NCBI GenBank assembly: GCA_003427395.1
Contig: BFEA01000345.1
Span: forward strand, 847,765 to 869,166
Length of the DNA stretch: 21,402 nt
Reading direction: 5' to 3'
DNA from: Chara braunii
Taxonomy: Eukaryota; Streptophyta; Charophyceae; Charales; Characeae
Under the pieces are notes generated by a model, which was given only the letters and a program-made list of their open reading frames with translations, had not been told where the DNA came from and made no database searches. The position numbers and the translations under genes are program-made. Below are positions 17,914 to 21,402 of this stretch, piece by piece; the stretch's first letter is position 1, and the number at the start of each line of letters is the position of its first letter.

Positions 17914-18255
17914 ACGACACTTCGGATTCAAACTCGACATTGGACAGAGACGTTGGGGAGACTACTTGGGATTGATATCAGCGACATTTCGGTTGACGAC
18001 ATTCTCATCTCTTCCCCCTTCTCCTTCTTCTCTTCCCCCTCCTTATTTGTGTATGAGTTAGGCCTGGCACCTTCGTCCTAGTGTGCGGCGCCAGGCCATT
18101 CACACCGTGTGATGATGATGATGTATGTCCAGTCTGCATTTAGACATTGATTGGGTCTGATCATTTGTATTCCGGTCTTCTGCTGTGCTATCGTGCTCTA
18201 CCTGTAAGAGGTCGGTTCTTGGTTCTAGTCTGTAACGTCTTGGTATGTGACAGTT

Positions 18256-18267
18256 TGGTATCGGAGC
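18256..18267 (+). other. Primer-binding site of the second LTR element
   Basis: TGGTATCGGAGC, identical to the site at 7034 and complementary (11 of 12) to plant initiator tRNA-Met. It starts three bases after the CA end of the putative LTR. A small CCTCT-CGAA-AGAGG hairpin follows (18271-18284). Confidence 0.65.
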
Positions 18268-18307
18268 AGACCTCTCGAAAGAGGATCTGCCCAATCAAGA
18301 AACCAAC

Positions 18308-18362
18308 TTGATTGATTGATTGACTGATTGATTGATCGATGGATTGATTGATTGATTGATCA
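18308..18362. repeat. (GATT)n microsatellite
   Basis: TTGATTGATTGATTGACTGA and continuing GATT units with a few changes (GACT, GATC, GATG). About 13 units. Confidence 0.92.
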
Positions 18363-18618
18363 ATGAAGTAGGGATTCATCAAATTTCTTGGGGAAAAAAA
18401 AAAAGTTTGTTTTACTGAAGTTGTCACCTTGATTAGTGGCAATTAACAGTAACCCCGGATTTGCGCTAATCACGAATTAGCACTAGTCTGCGATTTGCAT
18501 TCTAACCTTAATCAAGATTAACAACTACTGAAGGCACTAAAGTTTTGCAAACTCTTTTTCTTTACCTATCTTCTTTCTGTTGTAATCATTAATTCCTAAA
18601 GTCACACTTTCGGTAATT

Positions 18619-18790
18619 CGCGAATTTTGGAAACCCGACAATTTCAGTATTCCGAGAAATCTGCGAATTCTACGCATTTTGGAATCCCGGAAATTTCAGC
18701 ATTCCGTGAAATCTGCAAATTTGGGAAAATTCCAAACATTTTGGCCTTCATCGAATTCCGCAGATTCCGAAATTCCGCGCATTTTGGAAA
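18619..18790. repeat. Degenerate tandem repeat, period about 54 bp
   Basis: Two aligned units, 18619-18672 and 18673-18726, share CG(C)..ATTTTGGAA.CCCG, AATTTCAG.ATTCCG and GAAATCTGC.AATT. More diverged pieces (ATTTTGG, GATTCCG, GAAATTCCG) continue to about 18790. A forward frame (18627-18854) spans it, but its peptide simply reflects the repeat. Confidence 0.7.
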
Positions 18791-18849
18791 TTTCAAAAAG
18801 CTCAACTCTTCGCCTATTCCACGGAAATACAAAAGTGGCAAGTTAGGGT

Positions 18850-20100
18850 TATGACAATTTTTCGGTTTTAAGGAATCGCATCCAAATTAGGGTTTCATTT
18901 TTGCAAGATCCTTGGTAAGTCCAGAACTTTACGATTTCCCTAATCTGTTCGCATTTCTCAAAACTCAAAATCCTGTGCCTAATGAGTTCCGGTGTCGAGC
19001 GCATCGGCCCCCGCGCAAGCGAGGGCCCTCCCGGCCACGTCACGCAGGAGTTACACAATTAAAACAAAACACGGAGACAACTTAGGGACAACCTGAAATA
19101 GTTTCCGCGAGCCGCCGAGGCGGTGCGGAGTTGCGTCGTCCCTTCGTCGCTCTAGCCGGGTGCGTCAGCTGTACATCCCGTGGTCCCCTACGACAGGACA
19201 TGTTCCCACAGGGCATAAGCTTGCCTCCCTAAGGGGCTGTCACCAACCTTACGGCCGTATCCCTACCGAGCTACTGACCCACGTACGAAAGCTTTTACAT
19301 GCAGTTGCAGAGGTGGGTCAGCCGAGGGTGTTTGCTCGCACGCTATAGTATAGGTATACTAGAATTAAGCGCATGTTGAACCCGGACGTTGTTCGTCACT
19401 TAGGCCGCTGATCTCTCAAGGATGAAGTGTACGTCGGTCGACTAGGGCGGTTTCGGTCGAGTATAGAAACCGATATCAACTTGACCCTAGCCCCTTGCAC
19501 ACAATTTCCTCATACAAATATAGATATATATGTATATGAGTTATTCAGACGAAATCACCAAAAATAATACATATGAAGTCACTTTTTCATATCAAGCAGC
19601 TCAACAATTATAGCATAACTCTTTAATAGGTTTGGTCTGACGAAAAAGGGTCATGCTATCAACTTTCCTACTCGTCATAATTTCAAGCTTTTACGTTGAA
19701 GTTATATTTTTTCCAAGTTTTAAGTTTAGGACAACATTGTGCCTACAGAAGCTTGTCATGGTTAGATTCTGTAAATAAATACCACTGCTACCGTGCAGAT
19801 CAACAAGTGATCTGGTTCCTGGTCTAAGTTTGAACTCTCGGTTCGACCCCACCTCCGTTATCGTCTCCCTCTAGCTTCTGACATGCATTTTTACGCATGT
19901 GGTTACCCCTCAATGCATAAGCATGATAGTGCCATCATCGGGGTATTCCAGATACAATCCATCTGGCAGTCCTATCTACATAATGTGTTTTTGTTTTGTG
20001 TTTTGAGATTACCTTGTGAAGCCATAAATAATATGGTTCCCTCAACGGGATCAGTTTATGCGAGGAGTTTTTTGGAATCTGCGTAAGATTTCAAGAAAGC
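18850..20100. other. Long gene-poor stretch
   Basis: GC-rich and hairpin-prone at 19000-19480 (for example CCGCC-GA-GGCGG near 19112), AT-rich at 19500-19780. Isolated TTAGGGTTT-like strings near 18850-18895 recall plant telomere units but are not repeated. A pol III B box-like GGTTCGACCCC (19840-19850) has no partner A box. No coding sense recognised, although the segment left of 20180 may hold the original 3' end of the minus-strand gene below. Confidence 0.35.
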
Positions 20101-20178
20101 GGCGTCTAACCCTGGTAAACCTGCCGTACGCCACGCACCTGAGCCTCCAATAGTTCTAGTCTCGCAAGCTCATCATCG

Positions 20179-20326
20179 TCGAAAACCAGGGACGTTGCTC
20201 GTCCTCCTCGCATAATTCTAATAGTTCGAGTACCATAGAAGGAGGTCCTCCATAAGGCTAGTCATCCATAATTCTAATAGTCTCTAATAGTTCGAAAACC
20301 AGGGACGTTGCTCGTCCTCCTCGCAT
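20179..20326. repeat. 35-bp direct repeat, 113 bp apart, overlapping the 3' end of the minus-strand gene
   Basis: TCGAAAACCAGGGACGTTGC and on to CTCGCAT is identical at 20179-20213 and 20292-20326. The segment between also contains repeated ATAATTCTAATAG (20213-20225 and 20268-20280) and CTCTAATAGTTCGA, so several slippage events are likely. The 113-base offset is not a multiple of three. Confidence 0.92.
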
Positions 20327-20665
20327 ATCCCGCATCCGAACGACATCGAAACGTCTATCGGACGAGGTAATCGTGATGCTCACAACGACTCGAGAGAGAC
20401 ATTGGAGATCGTTTGCGCGATGAAAGTACAAAGTATATCCAAAGAACTCATCCGAAGTCCGAGCCATATTGGCTCGGAAATCCGCGCGAGTATTAGGGAA
20501 GAATCCCTCACCTTTCCGGAGCAGTCCGATGAAGCCGATCCACTCAGCAGGAGAATCGTCTCGAACCGGTAGAAGTTGTTCCGCTCCTCTGATGAGATCG
20601 TCCTCAAATGTATCGCGAACCAGCAGGTACCTCGTAATGGTCATGTCTTGTCGAGCTCCAGGCAT
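20258..20665 (-). CDS. Unrecognised protein-coding gene or exon, minus strand
   Basis: The minus-strand frame starts with ATG at 20665 directly after TTTTGTTCTGACATGCAG, a good 3' splice site, and reads MPGARQDMTITRYLLVRDTF, then EDDLIRGAEQLLPVRDDSPA, EWIGFIGLLRKGEGFFPNTR, a phenylalanine/tyrosine-rich part (DEFFGYTLYFHRANDL) and VVVSITITSSDRRFDVVRMR, ending ETIRIMDD at 20258. The composition is well mixed, with good codon balance, unlike shadow frames. An ATG at 20689 in the same frame would add eight residues. I do not know the family; no signal peptide or membrane segment is seen. Upstream, the minus-strand sequence GKLFGYVWQDEEDELVERLL (about 20694-20753) may be an exon. The last residues probably result from a local duplication (see findings). 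It could be a host gene or a domesticated or decayed transposon protein. Confidence 0.45.
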   Translation of the reverse strand: MPGARQDMTITRYLLVRDTFEDDLIRGAEQLLPVRDDSPAEWIGFIGLLRKGEGFFPNTRADFRANMARTSDEFFGYTLYFHRANDLQCLSRVVVSITITSSDRRFDVVRMRDMRGGRATSLVFELLETIRIMDD

Positions 20666-20689
20666 CTGCATGTCAGAACAAAATTTCAT

Positions 20690-21287
20690 CAGTTAAGTAG
20701 TCGTTCTACGAGTTCGTCCTCCTCATCTTGCCAAACATATCCGAATAACTTCCCATCACTCGAGAGATTGAATACGGACAATTTGTGCACAACAAAAAAA
20801 TCTGGAGTGAGGAAGCAGGAGAGAGAAAGGATTAGGCTGCAGAAGGGAGTGATGCCCTGAGGAGAGAACCACAGGAGGAAAGAACTAGCGACGGCAAGCA
20901 AGCGAGCGCAAGAACAGGGCCACATAGAACATAGCAGGAGGTCGGGAGGGCCATCGGAATGCAATAAGACTAAGGCCAAAGGGCCCCTTTGAACTAGCAA
21001 TTGCAGCTCGACAGCAATAAGGGAATGAGGAAGCCAAGAGATGGGCGGTCCACAGGCCGCAGGAAGTCGGGAAATGAGGGGCCAACATGGAGGCCACCTA
21101 CGGGAGCCTCGGAGCAGAGGCCCACGACCGAAAGAGATCGGCACGCACAAGGCGCAAGGAAAGACTAAGGAGAGGGGTCGCTATGGGGNGACAAGACGCC
21201 CAAGGGGCATGGGACACCTCGGGGAAAGGCACCCGGGGCCACGTGGGACTAAGTAAAAATAATGGCGTCCGGGGCGAAATGTCTTNN
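20690..21287. other. Upstream of the minus-strand gene; no assured feature
   Basis: A minus-strand frame (20689-21150) is open, but its N-terminal two-thirds is Leu/Ser/Pro-rich peptide typical of a C/T-rich strand. Only the last part (NLSSDGKLFGYVWQDEEDEL) looks like protein. The forward strand is purine-rich and has N at 21189 and 21286-21287. No promoter recognised. Confidence 0.3.
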
Positions 21288-21402
21288 GGACCGTTGACGN
21301 GACTAAGTGTCGGGGACCGCTGACGCGACTAAGTATGAGGGACCATCGGCGGGACTAAGTGTCGGGGACCACCGACGGGACAAAGTGTCGGGGACCACCG
21401 AC
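21288..21402. repeat. 26-bp minisatellite reaching the right edge
   Basis: Units of the form GGACCRYYGRCGNGACWAAG plus TRTSRG start at 21288, 21314, 21340 and 21366, with 11 bases of a fifth at 21392. Units differ by a few bases; the last two are closest to each other. An earlier GGGACTAAGT (21245-21254) may be a diverged unit. The array continues outside the window. Confidence 0.9.

Larger units (their letters stand above)
17000..18252 (+). mobile_element. Second, unrelated LTR (probable 5' LTR or solo LTR), left border uncertain
   Basis: A canonical TATA box lies inside an inverted repeat (17247-17289), the right end reads GTGACA (CA at 18251-18252), and a tRNA primer-binding site follows at 18256. 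The order promoter, leader, CA end, primer-binding site is that of a 5' LTR. Its sequence is unrelated to the 6518 element. The unusual length comes from minisatellite and microsatellite expansion at 17520-17910. No gag or pol sense was found after 18268, so the element is truncated or reduced to an LTR plus leader. The start of the LTR could lie anywhere near 16945-17050. Confidence 0.5.

Noticed and set aside
17458-18081. Long forward and reverse frames through the GT/GA array
   Set aside because: The peptides are only Cys/Val, Arg/Glu or Thr/His repeats from microsatellites and cross an N; not genes.
18850-18895. TTAGGGTTT strings as telomeric repeat
   Set aside because: Only isolated single units, not a tandem array.
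19800-19860. tRNA gene suggested by GGTTCGACCCC
   Set aside because: The T stem does not pair beyond two bases and no A box lies at the right distance upstream.

Overview
The window looks like repeat-rich nuclear DNA of a land-plant/charophyte-type eukaryote. The case rests on four things seen: one spliced exon that reads as the catalytic-serine exon of a plant/animal-type site-1 protease (S1P/MBTPS1, subtilase family), a Ty3/gypsy retrotransposon with a chromodomain, LINE reverse-transcriptase remnants, and long stretches with no gene. The retroelement reading frames remind me of those in the charophyte alga Chara braunii, but that is recollection, not a search result. Runs of N at 11119-11120, 17840, 21189, 21286-21287 and 21300 mark uncertain bases.

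Left part (1-6517). A minus-strand gag-like fragment runs off the left edge (1-548). After it come mostly non-coding or decayed sequence: a CCAAT/TATA-like promoter near 1161-1191, a 24-bp tandem duplication, a GC-rich repeat (about 2050-2690) with a duplicated hairpin, an exon-like reading frame (about 2691-2917), three copies of a TGCACCTGGCC hairpin (3225, 3393, 4525), a decayed Asp/His-rich repetitive coding stretch (about 3470-4740), purine-rich DNA (about 5070-5715) and a possible tRNA-derived SINE on the minus strand (about 6195-6440).

Middle (6518-12396). This is one end-to-end LTR retrotransposon of the chromovirus type: 515/514-bp LTRs with TG...CA ends, flanking ATAATAAT repeats, a primer-binding site, gag with a CCHC knuckle, protease, reverse transcriptase, RNase H start, a C-terminal chromodomain and a polypurine tract. 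It is dead: stops, several frameshifts, a deletion in the reverse transcriptase and loss of the whole integrase region. The LTRs differ at roughly one base in ten by eye, so the insertion is old.

Right part (12397-21402). A second copy of the 2050-2690 repeat family (about 13340-14100) is followed by a LINE remnant with a C-terminal zinc-knuckle (14103-15379). The S1P exon (16172-16435, +) lies between large introns that carry local tandem duplications. A second, unrelated LTR (about 17000-18252) has a TATA box inside an inverted repeat, microsatellite-ended minisatellite units and a primer-binding site, but no recognisable internal region. Degenerate tandem repeats and gene-poor DNA follow. 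Near the right end is an unrecognised minus-strand gene (20258-20665) whose 3' end appears rearranged by a local duplication. A 26-bp minisatellite runs off the right edge.

No operon-like cooperation among genes is visible. The only host genes supported are the S1P exon and, less surely, the minus-strand gene near 20.4 kb. I found no clear sign of a new multi-gene system; the more unusual observations concern repeat architecture and local duplications.
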